Assembly (NCBI GenBank): GCA_002964805.2
Contig: PUDQ02000113.1
Coordinates: 124,001-188,000 of the forward strand
Direction: 5' to 3'
Source of the DNA: Trametes villosa
Lineage: Eukaryota; Basidiomycota; Agaricomycetes; Polyporales; Polyporaceae
DNA length: 64,000 nt
Position numbers and translations under genes: made by a program. The notes beneath the pieces were generated by a model that was not told the origin of the DNA, did no database searches, and saw only the letters and a program-made list of their open reading frames with translations. Each line of letters opens with the position of its first letter. Positions within the stretch are counted from its first letter, which is position 1. Below, piece by piece: positions 1 through 10,132 of the stretch.

Positions 1-488
1 CACCCCGGACCGCACGTCGTCCACGCTCCGCTTCAGAAGGTCTCCGGGCTGGTACAAGCGATCGACTAGCTCGAGCGTGTCTTCGGGTACGATCTCCCTC
101 ATCGGTTTGGGGAAGTACGATACGCCGACTTCACCCTGGGTACGGACGTGAGCTCTCCCAGGCCACCCGAGGCTGATTGTGGCGCGACAATAACGCACCT
201 GCACGAGAGGCCTCATGAGCGGGTCGATTGCGTCGGCCGCAGGAGGCGTGTCTTCCGCATCCTGCCAGCATCTCTGTGAACAGTCCCGCGCCGTTAATCA
301 TCAGCATATCGCTGGGGAGCAGAAGGGATACACACCAAGACCACTCCGAATACATTGGAGTCGTCCTTGCGCTGCACGATGTCCTCTTGGTAGAACTACA
401 GGCCCGGCTGAGGGTTGCAGACTCATCACAAGCTAACCGCTCGGCGACGTACCTTGGCGGCCGCTCTCTTCTGTGTTTTAGGTGCCAT
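1..488 (-). CDS. UBE2O-like E2 ubiquitin-conjugating enzyme, N-terminal part (3' end outside window)
   Basis: Only the first four exons are present: 453..488, 336..395, 199..273 and 135..1, reading leftwards out of the window. The start ATG at 488 opens MAPKTQKRAAAK. Introns begin GTACGT, GTGTGT and GTGCGT and end TGTAG, TTCACAG and ACCCAG, and the joined frame stays open. The protein runs FYQEDIVQRKDDSNVFGVVL, then a segment ending DPLMRPLVQ, then GEVGVSYFPKPMREIV and LVDRLYQPGDLLKRSVDDV. This order matches the N-terminal SH3-like regulatory part of fungal UBE2O-type hybrid E2/E3 enzymes, where a phrase like 'VDRSFQPGDxxKRSxDD' recurs. The catalytic UBC fold would lie downstream and cannot be seen, so the family call rests on recognition of this N-terminal pattern. 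It is the first of four minus-strand genes in a row. Confidence 0.6.
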
Positions 489-906
489 GAGGTGCCTTTC
501 CAAAGTCGTCCGATTGTTCTGCGAGTCCGGAGACAAGTCGATCAGCCGCGTCTACAGGTGCCGAATCTAAGGCACAGGAGAGTCGCCAGTAGGTCTGTTC
601 AGAATAGCAGACGTAGGCGAACTGAGAGTCGAGGGTCGAGGGTCAAGGGAGGATGTGGCGGAGAGTGCGATTGTAAGAGGCACCGGAGACAAGTGCAGCG
701 GACCTGGGCTCCCGCTGCCAAAGCAGGCGCACTCATGCTGAGTCCGGCTCGGCCGCGCCGCCACCGCCGCAGCCGCACGTCCCGTAGTTAGCCTCGGAGT
801 CAATGGTGCGGACATAGGTTCGCGTTCATCCAACGGTGCAATGTGTATTATACAAACTAAAGTATTCAAACACGTACGGAAGGAAGTAGGGAATGTCTAT
901 GTATGA
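489..906. other. Intergenic: UBE2O-like promoter and STIMATE-like gene 3' flank
   Basis: There is no convincing gene in these 418 bases. The long open frames on both strands follow from high GC and lack homology-like content. The stretch must hold the promoter of the minus-strand UBE2O-like gene (start at 488) and the terminator of the STIMATE-like gene ending at 907. No clear TATA element was seen. Confidence 0.5.
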
Positions 907-2480
907 TCAAACCGGAGCGACCTCATGTGAGCCGTGTAAATGAGAATCTTGTCCGAGTCCCCTCCAAGCATCGTCCACAGCGTCCTTCTTCGCCGCTATC
1001 CGCCGGCCAGTCCACTCATCCTCGCCAACCCGCTCCGCCCAGTCTTCATTGTCGTCGTCGCCCCATGCGTCCCACTTCTCGTCGTCGTGGGGCATCTCGT
1101 GCTCTTCCGGAGGAGCGCTCCTCGAAATCTCGATATCGGGGTACGACGCCTTGGAAGGCCGAAGGGATAGTGCAGGAGGCGGCGAACGTCTCCGACTCTT
1201 CGCGCGCGAGCTCGAGGACCTCGATGAGCTCGCAGATGACGAGGATATTGATGAAGATGGGGAAGTGCCTGGGGAGATGGCGCCATGGCTAGGAGGATAT
1301 GCGTGCGCCGCAAGTGCAGTATCGATGGGCTTCGGCGTAGGCGTACTTGAGCCGGAAGGGATGACCGTCGTGGTGCCCGAGCTAACAGACTTGGGTTCCC
1401 CGGAGGAGAGAAGGTTGGCGTCTGGCGAGTGTGACCGAGAGATAGGCCGGGGGTTCTCGATGTCATGGCGAGCCGGAAGGCCATCGTCGTCATCGCTGTC
1501 GTCCTCTGAAGAGCGGAACAGAGGCTCCCTGTCCAAGTCCCGGGAACCGCGCGGGGAGTCGGCGTCGAGCGACAGCGGGGAGTAGTTATCCGAACTCTTC
1601 ACGATTGAGTCGATCAGCCAGAACTGTATGACATTCATCATGATCGGGAAGAGGCCCATGGTGCTGCACTCTGTTCAGCTGGCTATCAACTTGCATGAGA
1701 AGGCGGAATACACACAAGATGACTTGGGCGGCATCGCTGGGCCCGAGGAAGGTGAGCAGCCATTCCGCTGCTTCGAATATGATGGGGAGCGCGGCGAAGA
1801 GGGCGACCACCAGTAGCTTCATCGTCGTGAGGGCGAAGAGATAAACAGCGGTTTGGCGGAGCCAGTAGGTGATGCGTGGAGGGGTGCCGTAGACTCCGGT
1901 CTCGAAGCCCTTGAGATGGCACTTCTCCGTGAGGAGGTAGGTCGTGACATGCAAAACGAGGTAGATGATTCCAACGCCTACCCAGGATACGGTTAGAGAA
2001 GCGGGCGTGTGCGGTTACAGCTGGGCTTACCGAAAGTCGTATCAAGAAGGATATTGAGGAAGTAGAGAACGCAAGCGTTGCCGGATGATAGGTGCGCAAC
2101 AACACCGGAAATAAGGACGTTCACTCCGTGCACGAACATCTGGCCGAAGACTTGTTTCGAGACGTCGAATATCCTGCCAATGGTTTGGTCAGTCCTTCTT
2201 CATCCGTGGTTCTTGAGACGCAAATAGACAACGAACCAGATCCTCCATGGTCGTTTCGGGCTTTCGCGATGACGTTTGTACACCAGCGAGAGGATGACCA
2301 GCACGCCCATGAGGCCCTGAACAATCTGTACCACCCCCATCACCCATCAAATACTCGTCCAGGCGTCTTCGCAAAAGGACGAGCGCATACCAGAGCGGTA
2401 GGTCCCAGAAGCCGGCAGCCCCGGCGGTCCACGTCCGGGAGCTCGTCCAGTATCTTGTCGATGCCCTCCATTGGGGCCAT
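907..2480 (-). CDS. STIMATE/TMEM110-family multi-pass membrane protein
   Basis: Five exons (2391..2480, 2237..2325, 2031..2173, 1716..1977, 907..1663) join in frame to a 446-aa protein. The start is MAPMEGIDKILDELPDVD. Several hydrophobic segments follow: GPTALIVQGLMGVLVILSL, the conserved run FDVSKQVFGQMFVHGVNVLI, an ACVLYFLNILLDTTFGVGII segment, and others up to FPIMMNVIQFWLIDSIVKSS. This membrane core is the STIMATE (TMEM110) family pattern. Animal members regulate STIM/ORAI calcium entry at ER-plasma membrane contacts; fungal members are annotated as vacuolar membrane proteins of unknown role. From about residue 205 on, the C-terminus is a Ser/Asp-rich tail with acidic patches and an R/S-rich stretch, predicted disordered. 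The last acceptor was chosen as GTGCAG|C, because the earlier AG would give a stop or a frame break. Confidence 0.85.
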
Positions 2481-3178
2481 AGTAAACACAATATGAGCGA
2501 GAGACTGTGTATGTCACGTCAGAGTCGTGAGGTGGTCGAGAAAGCAGCGCGTGGCGGAAGAGAGGCGGGGGGTTGGCAATGGAAGCGGGAAAGGTGGCTT
2601 TGGCTGTGGTGGTTCCGCAAACCGCCCTCTCCGACGGGCGCTTCGGGCGCGATAGCGTGTGGCTGCGGCTGATCGACTCGACTCGGTCTCCGGCCTCGAC
2701 GTCCGACACCCGTGCGTGTGGCTGCCCAGCCTCGCCGCCAGTCCTGTCTCCGTAGCATCTCGACAGCCGTCTGGGCCTAGCATTGGTTGACATGCTGCGG
2801 GAAAGGGGTCTGAGGCTGTAGTCAAACAGGATATACGCTCACAGGAGGGTACTTAATGATAGCCATGGTATTTACAGAGCATGTCCTCGAGAGGACGGTC
2901 ATCATGAACACTACCTACCGTGACTTAAACGAAGGCCGACGATTACATGGGCGAGGATGCAACATGTGGAATGAGTAGTAGAGCTAGCGATGCGGATATC
3001 AATATGCAGTAGAGATACATTCATCGAGGTGTGCACCAAACAAGAAGAAACCCAGCCGTCCGGACCAAGAGCAGCACGTAGATGAAGGAGCGTGGGCGCC
3101 CGCTCGCGAGGAGACGTAAAGGAGCGACGAGAGAAGGACGAAAAGACGATAGGTCTGAGGCGGCGACCGTCAAGGCCG
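2481..3178. other. Intergenic between STIMATE-like gene and Uds1 gene
   Basis: Both flanking genes are on the minus strand, so this 698-nt stretch contains the promoter and 5'UTR of the STIMATE-like gene and the 3' end of the Uds1 gene. Open frames around 2514-2793 are GC-driven and show no family pattern. I see no RNA gene or repeat. Confidence 0.5.
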
Positions 3179-6081
3179 TCACTTTTTCCGCAGCTGTGCG
3201 CGGAGGGTCGTGTTCTCGGTCTGCACGGAGTTGAGCTCCTCGAGCAGCGCCATCTGCTGTGTCTGCTGCGACACGCGCATGTTCTCGATCTCCTCCTGCG
3301 CCTTCCCGAGCGCGCTCTTGCACTCGGCGAGCTCGGACTCCATCCGCTTGCGCACGGAGTCGGACGCGCTCGCGCCCTCCTCCGCGAGCTTGAGCACGCG
3401 CGCGCTGAGCGAGTTGTTCGCGTCCGTGAGCTCCCGGCACGTCTCCGCCTGCTCAGCAGCCTGAGCCTCGAGCTCGAGCTTCTCGGCAGTGATGCGCTCG
3501 ATGGCCTCTTGCAGGTTCTGCACTTCGTCCTGACTGCATGTACGGATACACTGGTCAGAGTTATTCGCCCATAACAAATGTGAGGCAACTCACAGTGGTG
3601 CCTGCTTGGCGATCATCGTAACGTTGCGCTCCTCGAGCATCTTGACCTGCTTCTGGTACGTCTCAAGCGCGGCGTTGCTCTCCTGCGCAAGCTTCTGCGC
3701 GCGCTCCGCGTTCTTCTTAAGCAAGTCGTGCGCCTGCGCGAAGCGGATGAGCCGCTCGATGAGCGCGCGGTCGTCCGCGATGAGTGCTTGCACGCGATTG
3801 GCAAACGCCTCGACGGTGAAGGTCTCGGACGCGCCGGGGCGGGCGGAGAGGGGGAAGGCGTTCGGGTCGTACAGCGTCTTGAGCGAGCGGACATCCATCT
3901 CGGACAGCGAGGCGCCGTTCCGCGTCAAGACGGGGCTGGCAGTCGTGGGGGACGTTCCCAGCTTGCCCTTGCCCAGCTTTGAGACACGCGCTTCTGGTGA
4001 AGGGAGGACGGCCCAGATGGGTTGGAGGACAGAGGTGATCTTCGCGGCGTCGCCGGTATACTCGACCACGGGCCCGTTGCCTGACTCCTGGATATCCTGT
4101 AGCAGACGTGTGTTAGGGGACCAGCACCTGGATAGCACCAGAATGCGATGGGTGTGTTACATACCCTGAGTCTGGCCTCGAACGCCCTCGCCTCCGCCTT
4201 CGCAGCGTCGCGTTCCTTGCGAGCCTCCTCGATCTCCTGGACGAGTGCTTCCCGCTTGTCCAATCCCGACCGAAGGTCCTCCTCCAACTTCGCCCGCGAC
4301 ACGCCCCACTCCTCCTGCGCCTTCGCGTGCGAGTCCACCTTGGCCTTCATGCTGTCCAGATGCCGCCCTATTGACGTCGCAAAGCCGCGGATGGATCGGT
4401 CGCGCGAGTACAGCACCATCCCGTGCGTCTGCATGAGGTCCTGGAGCGAGTCCGCGCCCTGGTCCAGCTCCGCCTTGCTCGCGCCGCCCGCCTGCAGCGC
4501 CGCCTTCTCCGCGAGCCACGCGACGCGCTCTGCGTCCATCCGCGCACGCAGCTCGGACAGCTCCCGGTCCTTCTCCTCGACGCGCCGCTGGTTGTCCCCC
4601 CGCTCCCGCGCGAGCAGCGCCTGGACCTCGGACATCTCCCCGCTCTGCTCCTCGAGGAGCTCTAGCCGCCGCTCGAGCGTGTCCACCTCTCGTCGTCGCT
4701 CATCCAACTCCTTCCGGTCCTTGGCCCACGTCTGCTTCTCCTCCTCGAGCGCGGAGAGGCGATCCCCTAGACCTTGCATGTCGGCGAGTTGCCTCTCCAG
4801 TGCGGATATCATGTCCTCTGCTTGCCGTAGTTCGATGCCCAGGGATGTCTCTATCTGTTCGCGTTCGACCCGTAATGATGAGACCTCCTTTGACAACTTC
4901 TGCTGCTGGGCGTTAGCTGCCTCCAACGCTGCCTCCGCGGCTTTGAGCTGCTCTTGCAGTGCTGTAACCTCTGCCGAGGATGGGCCCTGTCGTGTAGGTG
5001 TGGGGACAATCGCATCCGAGTGCCCAGCGAAGAAGTGCGCGCCGTCAAACCGCGACCGTGATGAGTTTGACTGTGCGCTGGCGGCCGACGACTGCGTCGG
5101 GCTCATCTGGGAGTTGCGGTTCGGCGTGCTGTACCCCGACACCGAGGAGATATCCCCGTTCGCGTTCCCGTTCAGCGTCTCCGGCGGTGCCATCTTCTTC
5201 TCCATGCTCCGGAGCGAGTAGCTCAGCACGCCTGCGCGGTGCTCGAGCAGGCGGCGGTTGATCTCGCCCGCACGTTCAGAGACGCGCCAGAGCTCCCGCT
5301 GCGCGTTATCGACTTTGCGGTTCGCGCTGTCGAGCTGCTCCGACGTCTGCTTGGACACGCCCTTGTACGACGCGTTCGCCTTCGAGAGCGAGAGCGCCGC
5401 GTCGCGGATCTTCGTCTCGAGCGTGAGCTTCTTGTTGAGCGCAACAAGCCGTGACGATAGTACGGTGTACTCCTGTAAAATGGAATGTGTTCAATCAGGG
5501 AGACTCGCCGGCGGGGGTATCGTGCGCACCTTCTTGAGCTCCTCGACCTCCTCCGCACTCAACACCTCGAACCCCCTGCTGTCCACGATCGCCTCACTAG
5601 CGAGAAGGCTCATCAGCAGGTCGTCCTTCGAACTGTATACCGTCGACGCCCGCCGCCCGTCCGCGTCAACCGGCTTGCGCGCGAGCTCGGACACGCGCAT
5701 CGGCAGGGGCATCCGCGGGGACGAGGGGCCCGCGACGGGGGACGACGGCTGCGTGGACGTGCGGCCAGAGTCGACCGAGTCGCGCGAGGACTGGAAGGAC
5801 GAGTTCCCCGTGTCCTCGTCCGACTTCGTCGACGTCGCGGGCGGCCGCTGCCGGTCCTTGCGGAAGAAGAGCGCGGCGGTCGTCATCTTCGGGCTGTCCT
5901 CGAGCGCCGCGGCGCCGTTCTGCGGGGGCGAGGCCGTCGGGGGCCATGACGGTTTAGGTGGGAGGCTCAGCGGGGTCGTTGAGGATGGTGGAGTGGATGG
6001 GGGAAGCGGGGAGGTCTGGGAGGAGGGGGTTGAGGTTACGCTCCCGGCCCCTCCGCCGAGGAAGCGTCGGACACCGTTCAT
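3179..6081 (-). CDS. Uds1-domain coiled-coil protein (up-regulated during septation family)
   Basis: Four exons (5530..6081, 4165..5472, 3594..4096, 3179..3533) join in frame to 905 aa. Residues 1-150 are a Pro/Ser-rich disordered leader. Residues from about 150 carry the Uds1 signature: DDLLMSLLASEAIVDSRGFE, VLSAEEVEELKKEYTVLSSR and LALNKKLTLETKIRDAALSL-like heptads. A second disordered linker follows (SGYSTPNRNSQMSPTQSS). The rest, to the terminal LRAQLRKK, is mostly long coiled coil rich in E, L, R and K. Fission yeast Uds1 is induced at septation; basidiomycete relatives are uncharacterised coiled-coil proteins, so a scaffold or tether role at division or polarity sites is inference. The gene lies tail-to-head with its same-strand neighbours and shares no obvious promoter with them. 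Confidence 0.8.
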
Positions 6082-6574
6082 GGTTTGCTAGTTGATGTCG
6101 CAGAGACGTATCAAGCACAGATATAGTTGGGCAGCCTGCTGCTGGGTATTCGAGGGTATCCCGAGGTATATGCGTAAAGCGAGTGTAGCGATGTAGAGCG
6201 GTTCCGCAGGCGGGCTAGAGATCGCAGAGTCGTATCCAGATGTTCCGACTAGCAACCAGAGTAATAGGTATTAGTCTCGCAGCAGCCTCGGCCTTCGTCG
6301 GATTGGGAGAAGCAGAGCTGCGAGAGCTAGCAGAGGCGCGGACGAGGGAGGGACGAAACCGATGTCGGAGGGAGCATGAACGAGACTGATCTGCAACAGC
6401 CGCCCGCTGTGACACTGCCGCCACGACGATGTCAAGTCCCATCATCCACGCCCACTCCCTTTCCACAACACGACGTAATCCATCATACGGCTGAATATCC
6501 TGCGAAGCTCTCGTAAAGTATGTCATACGAGACCGGTTTGTATTGTGACAAGCAGGTGATTCAGAATACATGCA
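6082..6574. other. Intergenic: Uds1-gene promoter and BST1 3' flank
   Basis: This 493-nt stretch lies upstream of the Uds1 gene (start at 6081) and downstream of the BST1 stop at 6575. It is less GC-rich than the surrounding exons. No additional gene, tRNA or repeat was recognised. Confidence 0.5.
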
Positions 6575-9500
6575 TCAACTTCGTCTCAGAAACGACCGCC
6601 CGTTGAAATACATAGGTCCGATCCGTTTCACCACCGCCCACCCAACCGCGACGCTTGCAGTCTCGAACACAAAGTACGTCGTCCGCGGGCCGAGGAAGAA
6701 CGCCACGCCTGCGAGCGCAGCAAGTCCCCATCTCGGTGACACGCGATCTTGTCTCTCGCTGTCCAATGGTCGTCAGTTCACGCCGTTCATTGGGGTGAAA
6801 CAACATAAGACAAGCTTGACTCACAAGAGGGCCTTGACGTATCGGTCCGCGTCGCTCCCGCTCAATGCCTCGACGAGGACGAGGAATGGTGCGACGTAGA
6901 GGAAGTTGTGGTCCCCGTCGAAGGGCGTCGTTAGTCCTGCCGTCGCCAGAGTACGCACCCACACCGCCAGTACTGGGGCGACAAGCGGAAGGAGCCACGT
7001 CATGAGCAGCAACAGGTGTAGCTGTCCGTTGACTGTCTGCACAGCCGCTGAGCGACCTGCGGATGGCGGAGGAGCTGGCCCAACGTGCTCGCGTTCGGAG
7101 ACTGGCGGTTCGTCCGCTGTCGTTCCGGATGATAGGGGGACGAGGGGCACTGCTTCGGCACTAGAGGGAGTGTGCGCCGGTACGAGAGATAGCTCCGCAA
7201 GCGAGGCGGCGCAGGTGTAAAAGTGGATCAACCAGCATCCTAGGAATGCCACTTGCCATGGCACCAGCACGAATATGACGAGAAGGATGACACCCAAGGA
7301 AACGAGCGTGGCGACCGGTCTCCGTGTTGCCACGTCCTCTCTACGTCTAGAACGCGGAGGTTAGTTACATGGGTTCCTTTGATAGGATGACCACATACCT
7401 CCCAACAAATCGCTTGAGGACTAACCGCAGAGGCCACATCAGGACTAGCAAGAGCCACCACACCACGCAGACGAGACCGAAGGCAATCGGTAGTATGAGC
7501 ACCCCAAAGAGCGAAAACGCGAGCTTGCCGCCGTTCCCAAGCCAAAGGCCTACGCGGAGAGGCAGCAGGGATATCGGGTACGACAGGAGCATCAACGCAG
7601 GGAGCCATTTTCGTGCGAAGAATCCGAGCGAGCTATTCACGTCCGGTATGGCGGCTGGGTATGTGTCAGCCTTCGGAGGGGATACGAGGAGGGAACGGAT
7701 GCTCACCACCCCCCTCCACCACCCCCCACATTTCCCACAATAACACCGCGACGATGCCGACCGCCCAACACAACGCCGCGGTACCATAACGCGCGCCCCA
7801 CCGTCCGATACTCGCCCACCAGTCCACGCTCAGCTCGATCTCATCCACCCAGCATTCGCCCGACGAGTGGATGGTGAGCTTGTGGCCTTCCTCGTAGTCG
7901 GACGCGATGTACGGCGCAGACGCATGCGTGTGCAAGAGGATCCGCCTGGGGAATGTTGGCGCGAGCGGGTGGTAATGTGTCTCCGCAGGATGCGAGGAGT
8001 GTGTGAGCAGAGGGAGGAGCAGCGTATCAGCTATTGTGATTGTGCAAGGTTTTCAGCGAGAGATTCGTGGAGGCAACGAGGGCTTTACCTACCTGAACAA
8101 GTAGACTCAGGATTGTATCCGGGCGTAAGGCGATACACAAACAGCGCGTTTGCTGCAAGTTCCGGGAGCTGCACTTCCGTACGAACACCATTGGGTATGG
8201 ATACGCGGACTGATGATACGAATAGACCTATATGCTAGCGTAAGGGCGCGGACCATACCCTCAGAGGAATCAACCCACGTAGCAGGCCGACGTCCGCGAC
8301 CACAGGCTCGCTGTCGGCGAAGCCGCCAAAAATCCAGCCTTTTGCGTCCCCGGAGTCGACTTTGACTACAATCCGCGAGCGGGTATTTAGGGACAGTTCC
8401 GCCTCGAAGAGCACCACAGCCTCAGACTCGTCCGAACCTGCATCCGGGACGGGGAACGGGGCGCCGATCACGGGGCTGGGGATGAGCTTCAGAGTGTCAG
8501 GAGGTAGTGGAGAACAGTTCAGAGTGTCGGAAGGCGGACAAATGTAGACACTAGCACGGAAAGGAAGGGGTCGATGGGGTGCGACAGGGGGTATGGAGCC
8601 TTGCGAGGCATACAAGACGAACTTGGCCGACGTAAGGCCCTCTTCAGGCTCCGGCAGCTGGAGCAAGTACGATTGAGAGCCCAGGGGATTGCGAACCAGA
8701 AGATGCTGGTTGGGAGGTACCGTGTTGTATTCCCCTGGATGTAGAAGCAAGGTATCCAGAGGTAACTGAGCAGGCGGCAGAGTGTGGCCATCGCGTAGCC
8801 AGAGATCCATTGCGGCTGCGCGGGCTTCTGGCGAAGGGGAAGCAGCAATCTCGAGCGCTGCTCGAGCGATGCGCCAACGCACTTGGTGACACCATACCAT
8901 AGCAAGATGGCCGACACCAGTCCAGCAGCCTTCCAGAGCACTAGTAAAGACGGTGCGCCGGTAACCAGAGCCGTTGTGCTGTCCAGCAAGAGAGGGAAGG
9001 ATGCAGGACTCCGATGGAATCATGAGGTCCGTCGCGCCGCCGCATAGAGAGAGCAGAGGTGTTGGATCCGCTGCTAAGTCGTGGAGGTTGTCGGCATATA
9101 TGTGGTCGATACGGCGGTCAAACCGTACGGGCGGTAGGGTGTGTGGTGTTGACATTGTGATTATGGCAGAGATGTGCGGGTTGGGCAGCAGGGCAGTTGC
9201 GACTATGCCTCCCATCGAGTGCCCCATAACGATGATGGGGGTATCTGCCGGATACTGCGAGAGGATGTGGTCAATCGCCCGACTGGTGTACGCTGTCTGT
9301 GAGTCCATGGTCGGGCCATGGAAGGCAGAGAAGTCTTCATTGAACTCCACTGCAAGCAGCGTGAGCCCTCGTGAGCCACATGAAAGCGCCGTGTTACGGA
9401 CTGCGCACCAGCAAAGAAGTCCAGCCCCTTGTAGCCCTTGTTTGCAAATTCAGGCGAAACTTGGTATGGGGACGAGAAGTACTGGTTGGCCGCCGAGGAC

Positions 9501-9916
9501 GCTATTGAGCGAACCTGGTGGGAGGACCCCGCGTTTCCAGGGATGAACAGTACGGGCGCGCCGTGAAGCTACTGCACCTCAGTCAAAACCCCTACGAGCT
9601 GCAATATGCGCGTGAAGCGCACCTCATTGTTCTCGAGATTGCCCTCGCGGTAGAGCCAGAGGCTGTAACGGCGTGCTAGTGGTGTCCAGGAGTGATCGAA
9701 GCGGGACTGGAGGACGTAGGACGGCCACATATAGGACATGCGGCATCCCTGAGGGGAGAGCGTGTAGAGGGTGTCGACGCCGGCATAGTAGAGCGTGGCG
9801 ACGGCGGCGAGGGCGAAGACGGCGAGGAGAGCGAGCAGCCTGGACATCGCGTGCTGCTCATCGACGTCTCCAGCAAACCGCGGGCGCTTCGCGCCTCTGT
9901 TCGTCCCCGACGTCAT
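6575..9916 (-). CDS. BST1: GPI inositol-deacylase (PGAP1/BST1 family)
   Basis: This ER enzyme removes the inositol-linked acyl chain from GPI anchors so that GPI proteins can leave the ER. Exons: 9623..9916, 9409..9568, 9349 to about 8260, about 8230 to 8093, 7707..8030, 7399..7654, 6825..7346 and 6575..6758. An N-terminal signal anchor (MSRLLALLAVFALAAVATLY) precedes a luminal alpha/beta hydrolase. It has the oxyanion-side motif GAPVLFIPGNAGSSHQVRS and the nucleophile elbow IIVMGHSMGGIVATALL (Ser of GHSMG). A region TPLLSLCGGATDLMIPSES and a His-containing GVGHLAMVWC follow, where the acidic and His catalytic residues are expected. The C-terminal third (7346 down to 6575) is a run of about seven or more membrane segments, as usual for the family. 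The junction near 8235-8280 is not settled: the obvious GTATGG donor gives a frame clash, while a GTGGGT donor just upstream with the ATCAG acceptor restores it. Confidence 0.88.
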
Positions 9917-10132
9917 GCATTCATCCTCCGCTCGCGCCCTTTCTCCTCTTCCTCACCGTCCCCGACGTCCTCCTCGCCATTACTCCCAGCTTGGCCCGCC
10001 TCTGTCTGGTACTCGCGACGCCCGCTCAGCTGACTGACTCGCGCTTTCTGGCGGACATCAACCTCGCTTGATTTTCTCTTGCTGCAACTCATCCGCTGAG
10101 AATTGTCTGCGCACGGATTGAGACCGACGGCC
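9917..10132. promoter_or_regulatory. Shared bidirectional promoter, BST1 and Mg transporter
   Basis: The start codons of BST1 (minus, 9916) and the CorA-type gene (plus, 10133) are only 216 nt apart, so both promoters and 5'UTRs must fit here. The stretch contains pyrimidine-rich runs (ttctcctcttcctcac-like, plus strand near 9940) typical of basidiomycete promoters. No TATA box was seen. Co-regulation is inference from spacing alone. Confidence 0.45.

Noticed and set aside
567..869. Minus-strand open frame upstream of the UBE2O-like gene
   Set aside because: No family pattern or splice link to either neighbour; likely promoter DNA.
4148..5221. Ser/Arg-rich plus-strand frame opposite the Uds1 coiled coil
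   Set aside because: Ser/Arg runs arise from reading the Glu/Leu-rich coiled-coil codons in reverse.
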